Below, piece by piece: positions 43,660 through 52,238 of a stretch of 64,000 nt of DNA. This DNA comes from VMDJ01 sp038146785. GTDB lineage: Bacteria > Pseudomonadota > Gammaproteobacteria > Chromatiales > Chromatiaceae. The stretch lies in NCBI GenBank assembly GCA_038146785.1, contig JAYQSI010000017.1:248001-312000 (forward strand), written 5' to 3'. The translations under genes were made by a program, and so were the position numbers. The notes under the pieces were generated by a model. That model did not search any database. It was not told where the DNA came from and worked only from the letters and a program-made list of their open reading frames with translations. Every line of letters starts with the position of its first letter. The first letter of the stretch is position 1.

Positions 43660-44573
43660 TGAGATGACCGAATCAACGCATCTCGATATTCAACAAGCTG
43701 TTCAGCCGTGATTGCAAACACACCATCACCGCCAAATTCAAAATCAATCCACATAAAGGGCACGTTCGGATAACGCTCCATGAGCAAATCAGCACTTGCG
43801 CCAACCTCAACAATCAACAAACCATCATCGGTTAGATAATTTGGCGCCTGCAATAAGATCTGACTAACGATATCCATACCATCATCACCCGCCTCGAGCG
43901 CCAACTCTGGCTCTGCCAGATATTCAGCAGGCAGCTCTTCCATCTCTTGCGAACTAACATAAGGCGGATTGGAAACAATCAGCTCATAACGCTCATCACT
44001 CAAGCCTGAGAACACGTCTGATTGAATAGCAGAGACACGATCTGACAGATGGTGTTTATCGATATTCTGTTGCGCAATATCGAGGGCACTGGGTGAGATA
44101 TCCAAAAGATCCACTTCAGCATCAGGGAAAGCTTCTGCCATCGCGATGCCGATACAGCCACTACCCGTGCACAAATCCATCGCACGATTAACCTCAACAC
44201 CACCTAACCACGGCTCAAATTGATCATTAATCAACTCTGCGATCGGTGAACGAGGAATCAGCACATTCTCGTTAACAATGAATTCCAAACCATAAAAGTA
44301 AGCACGGCCGGTTAGGTAAGCGGTTGGAATGCGATCCTCAATACGCTTTTCGAAGGCTTTTAGAAGGCGATCTCGCTCTGCTGAAGTCACTCGAGCATCT
44401 AGATAGTCAGAGGATAATGAATGATCGAGGTGCAACACACCCAATACCAATTCAAGTGCATCATCTAATGCGTTATCTGTGCCGTGACCAAAAAACACCT
44501 TGTGCTCAGTCATGGCACTTGCGCCCCAGCGCACCCAATCACGCAAAGTGATTAATTCATCGTGAGGAACCAC
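43656..44573 (-). CDS. prmB: Ribosomal protein L3 N5-glutamine methyltransferase
   Basis: 305 residues. Methylates glutamine in ribosomal protein uL3. The N-terminal helical domain has TLRDWVRWGAS, the SAM loop is MDLCTGSGCIGIAMA near residue 130, and the catalytic NPPYVSSQEM motif lies near residue 205. The length and PrmB-type N-terminus separate it from the release-factor methyltransferase PrmC. The start is GTG 44573 with GGAG six bases upstream. Confidence 0.93.
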   Translation of the reverse strand: MVPHDELITLRDWVRWGASAMTEHKVFFGHGTDNALDDALELVLGVLHLDHSLSSDYLDARVTSAERDRLLKAFEKRIEDRIPTAYLTGRAYFYGLEFIVNENVLIPRSPIAELINDQFEPWLGGVEVNRAMDLCTGSGCIGIAMAEAFPDAEVDLLDISPSALDIAQQNIDKHHLSDRVSAIQSDVFSGLSDERYELIVSNPPYVSSQEMEELPAEYLAEPELALEAGDDGMDIVSQILLQAPNYLTDDGLLIVEVGASADLLMERYPNVPFMWIDFEFGGDGVFAITAEQLVEYRDALIRSSH

Positions 44574-44624
44574 AGCTCGCTCCGTTACAAAAGATTATGG
44601 GATATACGATACCGCAGAAAGCAA

Positions 44625-44653
44625 AAACCGAGGAACTTAGCCTCGGTTTTTTT
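44625..44653. terminator. Rho-independent terminator of iscR
   Basis: AACCGAGG (44626-44633) pairs with CCTCGGTT (44641-44648) across a seven-base loop, with A-run and T-run on the two sides. It closes the iscR transcript immediately after its stop codon and before prmB. Confidence 0.9.
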
Positions 44654-44654
44654 A

Positions 44655-45131
44655 TTAACGTGATGCCATTAGATCATCGGCTTTAACCGAGCTCGGCTCA
44701 TGATCCTGTCGTTCGGAAACCTGCTTTATCGCGCGACGTTCCATCAGCTCACCCAAGCTAATATTACTGAGGTAATCGTGGATACGATCACTCAAGTCGT
44801 GCCACAAGTCATGAGTGAGACATTCTTGGTTATCTTGGCAGTTGTGCTTACCGCCACAACGGGTGGTATCAACATTTTCATCAACCGCCAAAATCACTTC
44901 GGCAACAAAAATTTCTTTCGCGCCACGCGCTAAGGTGTAACCACCACCCGGGCCACGCACACTACTCACGAGCTGCTGCTTACGTAATCGCGAAAACAAC
45001 TGTTCGAGGTAAGAAAGAGAGATGCCTTGGCGAGTCGCAATATCTGACAAAGTAATTGGGCCTTTGTCTTGATGAATCGCGAGATCTAGCATCGCAGTGA
45101 CGGCATAACGGCCTTTAGTAGTTAAACGCAC
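44655..45131 (-). CDS. iscR: Fe-S cluster-binding transcription regulator IscR
   Basis: 158-residue Rrf2-family repressor. The winged helix spans residues 1-65 with LSDIATRQGISLSYLEQLFSRL and VRGPGGGYTLARG. The [2Fe-2S] ligands C92, C98, C104 and H107 have the same positions as in E. coli. The start is GTG 45131 with AGGG seven bases upstream. A near-perfect IscR type 1 site lies 44-56 bases upstream, indicating autorepression. Unlike E. coli, no iscS follows; the gene ends at a terminator and prmB comes next. Confidence 0.95.
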   Translation of the reverse strand: MRLTTKGRYAVTAMLDLAIHQDKGPITLSDIATRQGISLSYLEQLFSRLRKQQLVSSVRGPGGGYTLARGAKEIFVAEVILAVDENVDTTRCGGKHNCQDNQECLTHDLWHDLSDRIHDYLSNISLGELMERRAIKQVSERQDHEPSSVKADDLMASR

Positions 45132-45168
45132 AACTCAACCCTAAATAAATCAATAAGCGCAGACTAAG

Positions 45169-45193
45169 ATTCCTGACTAATTCAGTCAACATT
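45169..45193. promoter_or_regulatory. IscR type 1 operator upstream of iscR
   Basis: The core GACTgaattAGTC (45175-45187) fits the E. coli type 1 consensus GACTrwwwyAGTC at every position; the flanks GTT and AGG also match, and only the outer ATA/TAT ends differ. Its placement suits repression of the iscR promoter by holo-IscR. Confidence 0.78.
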
Positions 45194-45227
45194 GGCCAAG
45201 CCGGTAGTTTTTGCGGTTTATTGGGAT

Positions 45228-46025
45228 TTATTTTTCGTCCGACTCATCGAGATGCATTTTCTTCATCTCATCTGACGTGGAAATAATCTCGCAGGTAGGC
45301 AACTCAGGCAGATCAGAGCCTTCAGGCGCCTCGATCCCCATCTCTTTCATCGCCTCACACATCATCTTCATGCGCGTCTCGTAGACGTGCATGTGATCCA
45401 GCATGCAGTTAATCGCATGTGCCACCGGGTCAGGCGCGTCTTCGGTTGCGCCATAGGCATCAAAGCCCATTTTTGAGGCCATATCGACACGGTGCTTAGA
45501 GTCACTCTCTTCTGCCTTTTGCACCAAACGCCCAGGGATACCGACAACGGTACTCGCCGCAGGAACAGGCTTAACAACCACCGCATTCGAGCCAATACGA
45601 GCGCCCTCGCCGATCTCAATCGGTCCGAGCACCTTTGCGCCAGCACCGACAACCACGTTGTTCCCCAAGGTTGGGTGACGCTTACCCTTTTGCCAGCTAG
45701 TACCACCTAAGGTCACGCCGTGATAAAGCGTGACATCATCACCAATTACTGCAGTCTCACCAATCACCACACCCATACCATGGTCGATAAACAAACGACG
45801 TCCGATCGTTGCCGCCGGATGAATCTCAATACCGGTTAACCAACGACTCAAATGCGAGATCCAACGCGCTAACCACTTAGCACCTAGATTCCAAATCCAA
45901 TGTGCAAGGCGATGAAATAGAACCGCATGCACACCTGGATAGGTTGTCAGGATTTCAAAGCGATTACGTGCCGCCGGGTCACGCTCAAAAACAATCGCTA
46001 GATCTTCATTGATCTGTTTAAACAT
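45228..46025 (-). CDS. cysE: Serine O-acetyltransferase
   Basis: 265 residues. Makes O-acetylserine from serine and acetyl-CoA, the committed step to cysteine. The left-handed beta-helix hexapeptide region runs from about residue 68 (IHPAATIGRRLFIDHGMGVVIGE) to 165, with catalytic DHG and GVTLGGTSWQKGKRHPTLGN. It is the EpsC-like shorter-N-terminus form, with a C-terminal extension of about 90 residues rich in Met and acidic residues and containing cysteines. It lies 14 bases after trmJ. Confidence 0.93.
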   Translation of the reverse strand: MFKQINEDLAIVFERDPAARNRFEILTTYPGVHAVLFHRLAHWIWNLGAKWLARWISHLSRWLTGIEIHPAATIGRRLFIDHGMGVVIGETAVIGDDVTLYHGVTLGGTSWQKGKRHPTLGNNVVVGAGAKVLGPIEIGEGARIGSNAVVVKPVPAASTVVGIPGRLVQKAEESDSKHRVDMASKMGFDAYGATEDAPDPVAHAINCMLDHMHVYETRMKMMCEAMKEMGIEAPEGSDLPELPTCEIISTSDEMKKMHLDESDEK

Positions 46026-46039
46026 AATTTTCTACAAAG

Positions 46040-46789
46040 TTAAGTTTGTTTATTACTGGCATTCGATCGCATGGATTTAACGCCCTGTGCCGCACTCAAT
46101 ATGCCACGCAAAATATTAATCTCTTTGTCATCCGGACTCGCCCGGTGAAAGAATCTGCGCAATTTTTGCATCATCTTTCCATCCTGCTCCGAATGCATAA
46201 AGCCGATATCTTGTAACGCTTGCTGCAAATGCGCAAACAGCCCTTCCATCTTTTCGACTGTCGCTGCCGGCAAAACCTGAGATTCAGATGCTGACGATAC
46301 GGGAACATGAGAAGCCATGCGCAACTCATACGCCATCACCTGTACCGCCATCGCAATATTCAACGAGGTGTATTCAGGATTCGACGGGATGTGCATCAAG
46401 TGTGTACATCGATCGAGCTCCGCTTTAGTCAGCCCCGAACTCTCTCGCCCAAAGACCAGTGAGACTGGCGCAGTCTGACTTTGCTCCAAGGTTAAAGCTG
46501 CGCATTGTCGCGGATCGAGCTCTTGCCACAGCTCAGCATCACGTTGGCGAGCGCTCGCACCAATCACCAACTTACAGTCACCCACCGCCTCCTCTAACGA
46601 GGTCACGACACGAGCAGAGTCGAGGATATCTGTTGCACCCGAAGAGCGAGCGATTGCCTCTTCATCAGGAAAGCGCTTTGGACTGACCAACACCAGTTCC
46701 GTCAGACACATATTTTTCATTGCCCGCGCAACCGCTCCGATATTGCCCGGATGCGACGTCTCGACAAGCACAATGCGTATATTTTGCAT
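46040..46789 (-). CDS. trmJ: tRNA (cytidine/uridine-2'-O-)-methyltransferase TrmJ
   Basis: 249-residue SPOUT methyltransferase acting on position 32 of tRNA. It shows VLVETSHPGNIGAVARAMKNM at the N-terminus, LVFGRESSGLTKAEL near residue 110 and PSNPEYTSLNIAMAVQVMAYEL, the knot-forming C-terminal motif. The order trmJ-cysE-iscR is conserved in many gammaproteobacteria. It is divergent from suhB across an 82-base gap. Confidence 0.93.
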   Translation of the reverse strand: MQNIRIVLVETSHPGNIGAVARAMKNMCLTELVLVSPKRFPDEEAIARSSGATDILDSARVVTSLEEAVGDCKLVIGASARQRDAELWQELDPRQCAALTLEQSQTAPVSLVFGRESSGLTKAELDRCTHLMHIPSNPEYTSLNIAMAVQVMAYELRMASHVPVSSASESQVLPAATVEKMEGLFAHLQQALQDIGFMHSEQDGKMMQKLRRFFHRASPDDKEINILRGILSAAQGVKSMRSNASNKQT

Positions 46790-46871
46790 CGACTTATCTT
46801 ATCAGCTGCTCACCAAAGAAAACGTGATTTAAAGTAGCTAGATAACCCCTTTTGCCGTATCCTCGCGCGCC

Positions 46872-47669
46872 ATGAATCCAACGACTAACATTGCTATTCG
46901 CGCCGCTCGTGCAGCTGGCAGCATCATCATGCGCTCATTCTCACGCCTAGACTCTTTGCGTGTGAGCGAGAAAAACACCAATGACTTTGTTAGCGATGTT
47001 GATCGATCAGCTGAAGCCATCATTATCGATACCATTCGTAAGGCTTACCCTAGCCATGCAATTCTGGCTGAAGAATCAGGCAGCCATGCGGGTGATGACT
47101 ATCAATGGATCATTGACCCACTCGACGGCACAACCAACTTTTTACATGGCTTTCCGCAGTTCGCCGTATCGATTGCCATGCAGTATCGCGGTCAACTCGA
47201 AAGCGCAGTTGTTTACGACCCTGTTCGCGACGAGATGTTTACCGCAAGCCATGGTCAAGGCGCTCAGCTTAACGATCGTCGTCTTCGCGTAACCGATCAG
47301 AAGACGCTCAAAGGCGCTCTGATTGGCACCGGCATTCCTTTTCGCGATCAGCGTTACATTGATGCCTATCTGGCGATCATGAAAGACATGGTGAAAGACA
47401 CTGCGGGCATTCGTCGCCCAGGCTCAGCCGCTTTAGATATGGCCTATGTTGCCGCCGGTCGAACTGATGGCTTCTGGGAACTGGGTCTCTCTAGCTGGGA
47501 TTTTGCTGCGGGCGCACTGATTGTGCGAGAAGCTGGTGGCACCGTCACCGATATTCGCGGGGGCGATCGCTACCTCGAGTCAGGCAATGTGATTGCGGGC
47601 GGAATTCGCGTTCATGGCGAAATGGTTAAGCGAATAAAGCCTAACTTGCCGGATTCCTTAGCTTTTTAG
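46872..47669 (+). CDS. suhB: Inositol-1-monophosphatase family protein SuhB
   Basis: 265 residues. Mg-dependent phosphatase; in E. coli SuhB also joins the ribosomal RNA antitermination complex. The metal motifs are NDFVSDVDRSAE, LAEESG, IIDPLDGTTNFLHGFP (DPxDxT) and SSWDFAAGALIVREAGG (WDxxAG). It is opposite trmJ, the same divergent arrangement as in Pseudomonas and E. coli relatives. Confidence 0.93.
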   Translation: MNPTTNIAIRAARAAGSIIMRSFSRLDSLRVSEKNTNDFVSDVDRSAEAIIIDTIRKAYPSHAILAEESGSHAGDDYQWIIDPLDGTTNFLHGFPQFAVSIAMQYRGQLESAVVYDPVRDEMFTASHGQGAQLNDRRLRVTDQKTLKGALIGTGIPFRDQRYIDAYLAIMKDMVKDTAGIRRPGSAALDMAYVAAGRTDGFWELGLSSWDFAAGALIVREAGGTVTDIRGGDRYLESGNVIAGGIRVHGEMVKRIKPNLPDSLAF

Positions 47670-47693
47670 TTTTTGCTGTAATAAAAAATACTT

Positions 47694-47722
47694 GTGCAAA
47701 ATAGTGCAATCACCACTTGCAC
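47694..47722. repeat. Cluster of three GTGCAA half-sites
   Basis: GTGCAA at 47694-47699 and 47704-47709 (direct, ten-base period) and its inverse TTGCAC at 47717-47722, all in the 128-base gap before the gene at 47798. One-turn spacing on the same helix face suggests a protein-binding operator; no regulator is recognised. Confidence 0.45.
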
Positions 47723-47797
47723 AGCCCTCAATCAACATGATGTTATCGCTCTAAGCCACTCATACAATTAAAAAAATGTGGCCCTAGAGGAGGACTC

Positions 47798-48151
47798 ATG
47801 CGTCTTAAAAGCATATTAATGTCAATTGTTGCGCCACCTGTCGGTGCTTGTAAGTACGGCTGTGGTACTAACTGTGCTGCCCCAATTTCTGTGTTTTGGC
47901 TGTTCGGCATGATCTCTGTGATCTATGGCTTTATGGGCGGCCCTTCTCAACTAGCGCATACAAGCTGGGAGACAGTAGGTCTTGGTGTTGCCATGTGGGC
48001 GATTGCTGCTACTTGGACGATCCTAACGGCTGACGGTGTTGAGGCAGATCGCTGCCATGATCTATGGAGCCCAAAAGATCACCATGTTGATGCTAAAGAA
48101 GATGAAGCTGACCCACTTGATGAGATCAACAAGTTCACTTCAGCAAGATAA
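47798..48151 (+). CDS. Small membrane protein with N-terminal cysteine cluster
   Basis: 117 residues with a very strong ribosome-binding site (GAGGAGG). The N-terminus carries CKYGCGTNC at about residues 18-26, then two hydrophobic segments (ISVFWLFGMISVIYGFMG and VGLGVAMWAIAATWTIL) and a soluble acidic tail with HDLWSPKDHH. Three closely spaced cysteines next to a membrane segment could bind a metal or a cluster. I do not recognise the family. It is monocistronic, with a half-site cluster upstream and a terminator downstream. Confidence 0.75.
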   Translation: MRLKSILMSIVAPPVGACKYGCGTNCAAPISVFWLFGMISVIYGFMGGPSQLAHTSWETVGLGVAMWAIAATWTILTADGVEADRCHDLWSPKDHHVDAKEDEADPLDEINKFTSAR

Positions 48152-48163
48152 GTAAAGTTAAAT

Positions 48164-48192
48164 AAAAAAGCCCCGCTAAGCGGGGCTTTTTT
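48164..48192. terminator. Rho-independent terminator, bidirectional
   Basis: AGCCCCGC (48169-48176), loop TAA, GCGGGGCT (48180-48187), with A6 before and T6 after. It lies between the convergent small membrane protein and the SbcC-like ATPase gene. Confidence 0.92.
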
Positions 48193-48207
48193 ATGCTCGT
48201 AAGATAG

Positions 48208-50076
48208 TTAAACGCTTAATCGTGTATTCGTGTGATCACATGCAATCTTAAGATCAAACGCACTACTCATATCCGCAGGGAAGTCTTGCGCCACAATCCA
48301 AACCTGACTCATCTCACCGCTCACCTGACGCAACGCATCGAGCGCTTGGCGAGTACGTTGTTCATCAAAGAACGCAAATGGCTCATCCAAGAAGGCAAAC
48401 TGATTACCCGTAACCTTGCGCCCTAAGAGCTTCTGCGAGAGCGATAAGCGTAGTGCCAACATCACCTGACGCTGGGTACCACTTGAAACTTCATCAAGAT
48501 CCATGAAGTCGCGCTTTTGACCTGAGAACAAACGAACATTCAAGTTCTCATCAAGCTGCAAGTGTTCATAACGACCATCGGTAAACTTAGGCAGCATACG
48601 ACCTACCAGATCTTTGATGTCGCGATTAAAGTGCGTCGATGCTTCTAGTATTGCGCCCTGCACCAACTCATTCGCACGACGACGAATCTGAAGATCAGCC
48701 AAGTGCTGACTGCGACGCTGCATCACTTCTTCAAAGTCACTCTGAATACGTGCTGCTTCTTCTCTGCGTTGAGTCTCTTCCCCAATTGCATGTTCAAGCT
48801 GAGCCACTTCCGCATCAAACAACTCAGAGACATGACTTAACCAGTGCAATTCAGCTTTTGCGTAATCGCGTACTTCCCTGGTGCTTGCAGTGCCCGCATC
48901 CACATGCGCCAACAACGCATTGAAAACATCATCACTTGGGCGTGATGGCAACGCATCAACCGCCACTTCTTCAAACTCTTCGCCTTCTTCTTGACCTTCG
49001 AAAACCGGCATTGGCTCATCAAAAGCCACTTGGATATGGCGCGCATCACGTAAGACAAATGCCAGGCGTGCCGCTTCTTCGCGCAGCATGTTGATCTGTT
49101 TGGTTTTGCCTGATCGATTCACAATCGTCAGTAAGAAGAAAGCACCTGCAGAGATTGCTAAGTACATCATGTTAGTGGTTGAGACCTGACGCCAGTCTGG
49201 ATACGTTTTATCTAAAAACGCCAACCATTGTGCTGCTTCTGAGGTATGCGCCAAAGGATCGAGCGTAGCCCAAGTCCCAGCTAAAAGAACCGTCAACACA
49301 AACAAAATAAATTGCAGAAGCCCTACGCGGCTTTTCTTTTGTGATACCGCATCGATATTTTGCGTATTTTCACAATAATGCTCGATACCTTCGTTGAGCT
49401 CTTTAGTTAATTGACCAACTTTCGATGATTGCTCAGAGACTTCTTTGTGATCAGCCTTTAGCTGCTCCAAAAGACCTTCATCTAACGCGAGATCAGCAAG
49501 CTCTTGATCCATCGCATCGCTTTCGGTCTGAATGTCTTCGAGAAAATCAAACTGCTCAGCCATCTCATGTTCAATTTCCCACGAGACGCTTTCTAACGGC
49601 GAGATACCCGCCATGATCTTCACCGCTTCACTATGAGGATGCGGTGTCGTGATTTCACGCTGAGCCAAATAAAACGATTCGACAAATTGTTCGTACTCAA
49701 AACCTAATAGCTCGGTTAAGTACTGATCTACCTGCTCTATGCCACGCGCAACGGGATCATAATCCGGCTCTTTCATCAGCTTTGCGCTATGTGAACCATT
49801 GCGCTCTAGGTAACGAGATAACTCGTAGGTATCGTTGCCCACTTTAAATCGCAGAGTGACCATGCAATGGTTATCACCCCAACGGATCACTTTCTGCAGA
49901 TGATCATCATCAATCGAAAAGGTACGGCCAAAGAGCGCAAAGCAAATTGCTTCACCAATCGTACTTTTACCTGATTCATTTGGACCGCTAATCGCGATCA
50001 TGCCACTCTCAGGAATCGTTAAGGATAGCGACTCATACTTAAGCAGGTTCGTCGCTTCAAGATGAGTAATGATCAT
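48208..50076 (-). CDS. Membrane-anchored SbcC/Rad50-like ATPase
   Basis: 622 residues. The N-terminal ATPase half has Walker A SGPNESGKST near residue 31 and a Q-loop region with FYLAQREITTPHPH near 140. The middle is coiled-coil-like but holds two hydrophobic segments (LLQFILFVLTVLLAGTW near 250 and MMYLAISAGAFFLLTIV near 305). The C-terminal half has the signature DEVSSGTQRQVMLALRLS and Walker B FAFLDEPFAFFDE. This is the SMC/RecF/SbcC ATPase plan with a membrane hairpin in place of a zinc hook, similar in concept to YhaN-type proteins. Function unknown. It is coupled by ATGA overlap to a 55-codon gene. Confidence 0.82.
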   Translation of the reverse strand: MIITHLEATNLLKYESLSLTIPESGMIAISGPNESGKSTIGEAICFALFGRTFSIDDDHLQKVIRWGDNHCMVTLRFKVGNDTYELSRYLERNGSHSAKLMKEPDYDPVARGIEQVDQYLTELLGFEYEQFVESFYLAQREITTPHPHSEAVKIMAGISPLESVSWEIEHEMAEQFDFLEDIQTESDAMDQELADLALDEGLLEQLKADHKEVSEQSSKVGQLTKELNEGIEHYCENTQNIDAVSQKKSRVGLLQFILFVLTVLLAGTWATLDPLAHTSEAAQWLAFLDKTYPDWRQVSTTNMMYLAISAGAFFLLTIVNRSGKTKQINMLREEAARLAFVLRDARHIQVAFDEPMPVFEGQEEGEEFEEVAVDALPSRPSDDVFNALLAHVDAGTASTREVRDYAKAELHWLSHVSELFDAEVAQLEHAIGEETQRREEAARIQSDFEEVMQRRSQHLADLQIRRRANELVQGAILEASTHFNRDIKDLVGRMLPKFTDGRYEHLQLDENLNVRLFSGQKRDFMDLDEVSSGTQRQVMLALRLSLSQKLLGRKVTGNQFAFLDEPFAFFDEQRTRQALDALRQVSGEMSQVWIVAQDFPADMSSAFDLKIACDHTNTRLSV

Positions 50077-50240
50077 GCCTTACCCTCCTGCTGACGTAAC
50101 TTCTGCAAGACAAGCTTCATAGCGTCTTCATAGACTTCGCGCTCAAACTGACCACCATCATTAGCTCGACGATTAAATTCAGCTTCACAAAATGCGATGA
50201 ACTCGCGCTCAGAAATGGACTGCTCAGTATCAGATGACAT
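50073..50240 (-). CDS. 55-residue partner gene of the SbcC-like ATPase
   Basis: ATG 50240 with AAGGA six bases upstream, ending in TGA that overlaps the ATPase start codon by four bases. The product begins MSSDTEQSISEREFIAF and is acidic and helical, with one cysteine and EREVYEDAMKLVLQKLRQQ near the end. No homologue is recognised. The strong start signal and translational coupling make it a real gene and a likely binding partner or regulator of the ATPase. Confidence 0.7.
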   Translation of the reverse strand: MSSDTEQSISEREFIAFCEAEFNRRANDGGQFEREVYEDAMKLVLQKLRQQEGKA

Positions 50241-50316
50241 GCCTGTTCCTTTGGTACAAATCGGGCCTTAAGGCCTCTCTAAGCTCAGTATACAACCTGA
50301 GGCTTACAGGTCACAT

Positions 50317-52141
50317 TCAGTTTAGTGACAGGACCTGAAAAAACGCCTCTTGCGTGGTCAAATCAATCTCACGCGCTTTCAACGTAACTGACTGATCTAA
50401 GGTCATTTCCTCTTGGCGACGCACTTTTACCTCCATCGCCAGCTCAGGAATCAGCACAACCACTTTACGCTCCTCAAGCGCGACAACAATCGCCTCACCT
50501 TGCCAATCACCTAACCGCTGCAACATAACCAGCTTCCAATGCAGATTCGATTGACGCTCAGTACGACGCACCTTTCCAGAAACCGAATCCACACCTGCCA
50601 GCCGCTCAGCCACCTGATCACCGGTCAATGTTGGTTTATCTGTCAGAAATGCTCGGATTTGCTGATGCACCAAAAGATCGGAATAACGACGCAACGGACT
50701 GGTCGCTCGGGTATAACGATCCAAGCCCAAACCAAAATGACGTCCGGGCTGTAATGCCGTCTGGCTTGGCTTAAATAAACGACGGTAAGCACACATCTCA
50801 GAGAGTGTTTGCGGATCACGCAGCTCTTCAGGTTGTGGTTGCACCACATACGGAATCGCAATGTCGTTTTGCTCAGCAAACAACGAGACCGCCTCACCCG
50901 CCATCAACATGGCATCGGTCACCATATCGCGGCTCGCTAAAGCTTCGAGTGGTTTGAGCACCACCTCACCCTCAATCAATCGAACCGAGCGTTCAGGTAG
51001 ATCAAGACGTGCTGCATCATTTGCATGGCGTCGCTCACGGAATGCCGTGGTCATCGCCGCAATTGAGGCAAAAGGCTCCTGGTCCATGCGCTCGTTAACT
51101 GCCGAATAACTATCACGCGTCACCTTGATCGACGACAGACAGATCTCAACATCCTCAACCTGCCCTTCATTCACTCGAAAGCCGATACTCAATGCCGGTG
51201 AAATAGGCTGCAAACCCAAACCTAATTGCTCGGTCAGCTTCCACGGCAGCATGGTTTTCACACCTTCGGGCAAATACAGGTTGGCGCCACGTTCACGCGC
51301 TGCCAAATCTAAATGTCCATCTACTCGAACTAAGAGATGCGACATCTGCGATATGTACCCACAACTTGCCATCGACCAAGCTGATCGCATCATCCGGATC
51401 TTTGCTGCCTTCATCATCGATCGCCCAAGCCTCGATATCTGTCATGTCGACACGAGATTCATCAGGCAGATCTGGCACGCCTATCTCAAGCTCATCCCAA
51501 TCCAAGCCATTGCGTTGCGGCCAAGGGTTGTATTCCGCATGCCAATAACCACAGCGAATCAAAAAGGTATGCGCGTTCTCTTTACTCGCATCCACATTGA
51601 ACTGCTTCAATAACGCACTGTTCTCGTTAACGCCAAGTGCGACACGTTCAACCTCAGCTAAACGCGGGCGATCCTCTTCGGTAATCGCTCCCTGCTCCAC
51701 GCGTTGTATAAAAGCTTCATGCGCGGCTTTTTCAGCCTCAGCGGCATGACGCTGCTCTAGCTGCTCAGCAACATACGCTGGCGTATTGATCTGAACGGAT
51801 TCGGTATCACCGGAGAAATGCAGCCCTGCTTGCAGTAGCTGCCAGGTCTGCCATGCCGTCTTCGGGGTGAACTCACCCAAAACAATCTCAGCTAGCTCAG
51901 AGAAGCTTGGCGACTCTCCTTGCAGCAACTCCCATTCTTCTTCGACATCACCAATCGTGGCATCTAAATCAGAAAAGCTAGAAAACGGCCCCTCATGGAG
52001 CACCACAAAATCTTTCGGGCGGACTTTTTTGCTCGACCCATCAGCCAAGGACAGCTCTATCTTGTCAGCCACCGAAACCACTTTGGCTGGCTGAGATTTA
52101 TACAACACGAGAGCGCCTTCTCGGGCAGAGGGCATCGACAT
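50317..52141 (-). CDS. RNase II-family (RNB) exoribonuclease, frame interrupted (+1)
   Basis: 607 residues when joined. The 5' part carries an N-terminal OB-like region and ends with the RNB catalytic aspartates in IDDEGSKDPDDAISL and VHIADVA. The +1 frame continues LVRVDGHLDLAARERGANLYLPEGV through FGLGLDRYTRATSPLRRYSDLLVHQQI to a C-terminal S1-like region. The family consensus HIADVAALV-D--LD-EA-RRG runs straight across the join at 51328-51334. RNB enzymes degrade RNA 3' to 5'. It is shorter than RNase R and not a clear match to E. coli rnb, so no symbol is assigned. Confidence 0.83.
51328..51334 (-). other. Frame-change site in the RNase II-family gene (+1 at CTT A)
   Basis: Zero frame TCT CTT AGT TCG; family reading TCT CTT GTT CGA after skipping the A at 51331. 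The zero frame then runs on without homology to a TGA near 51293. Confidence 0.75.
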
Positions 52142-52238
52142 AAAACTTCCTGAAATCCTGCAAGGACGTTATGAGTGGGTTTTGTTTATGATACCCCGAT
52201 GAACAGAGCGGCGTACGACCGTCTCTCAGGAGAACACC

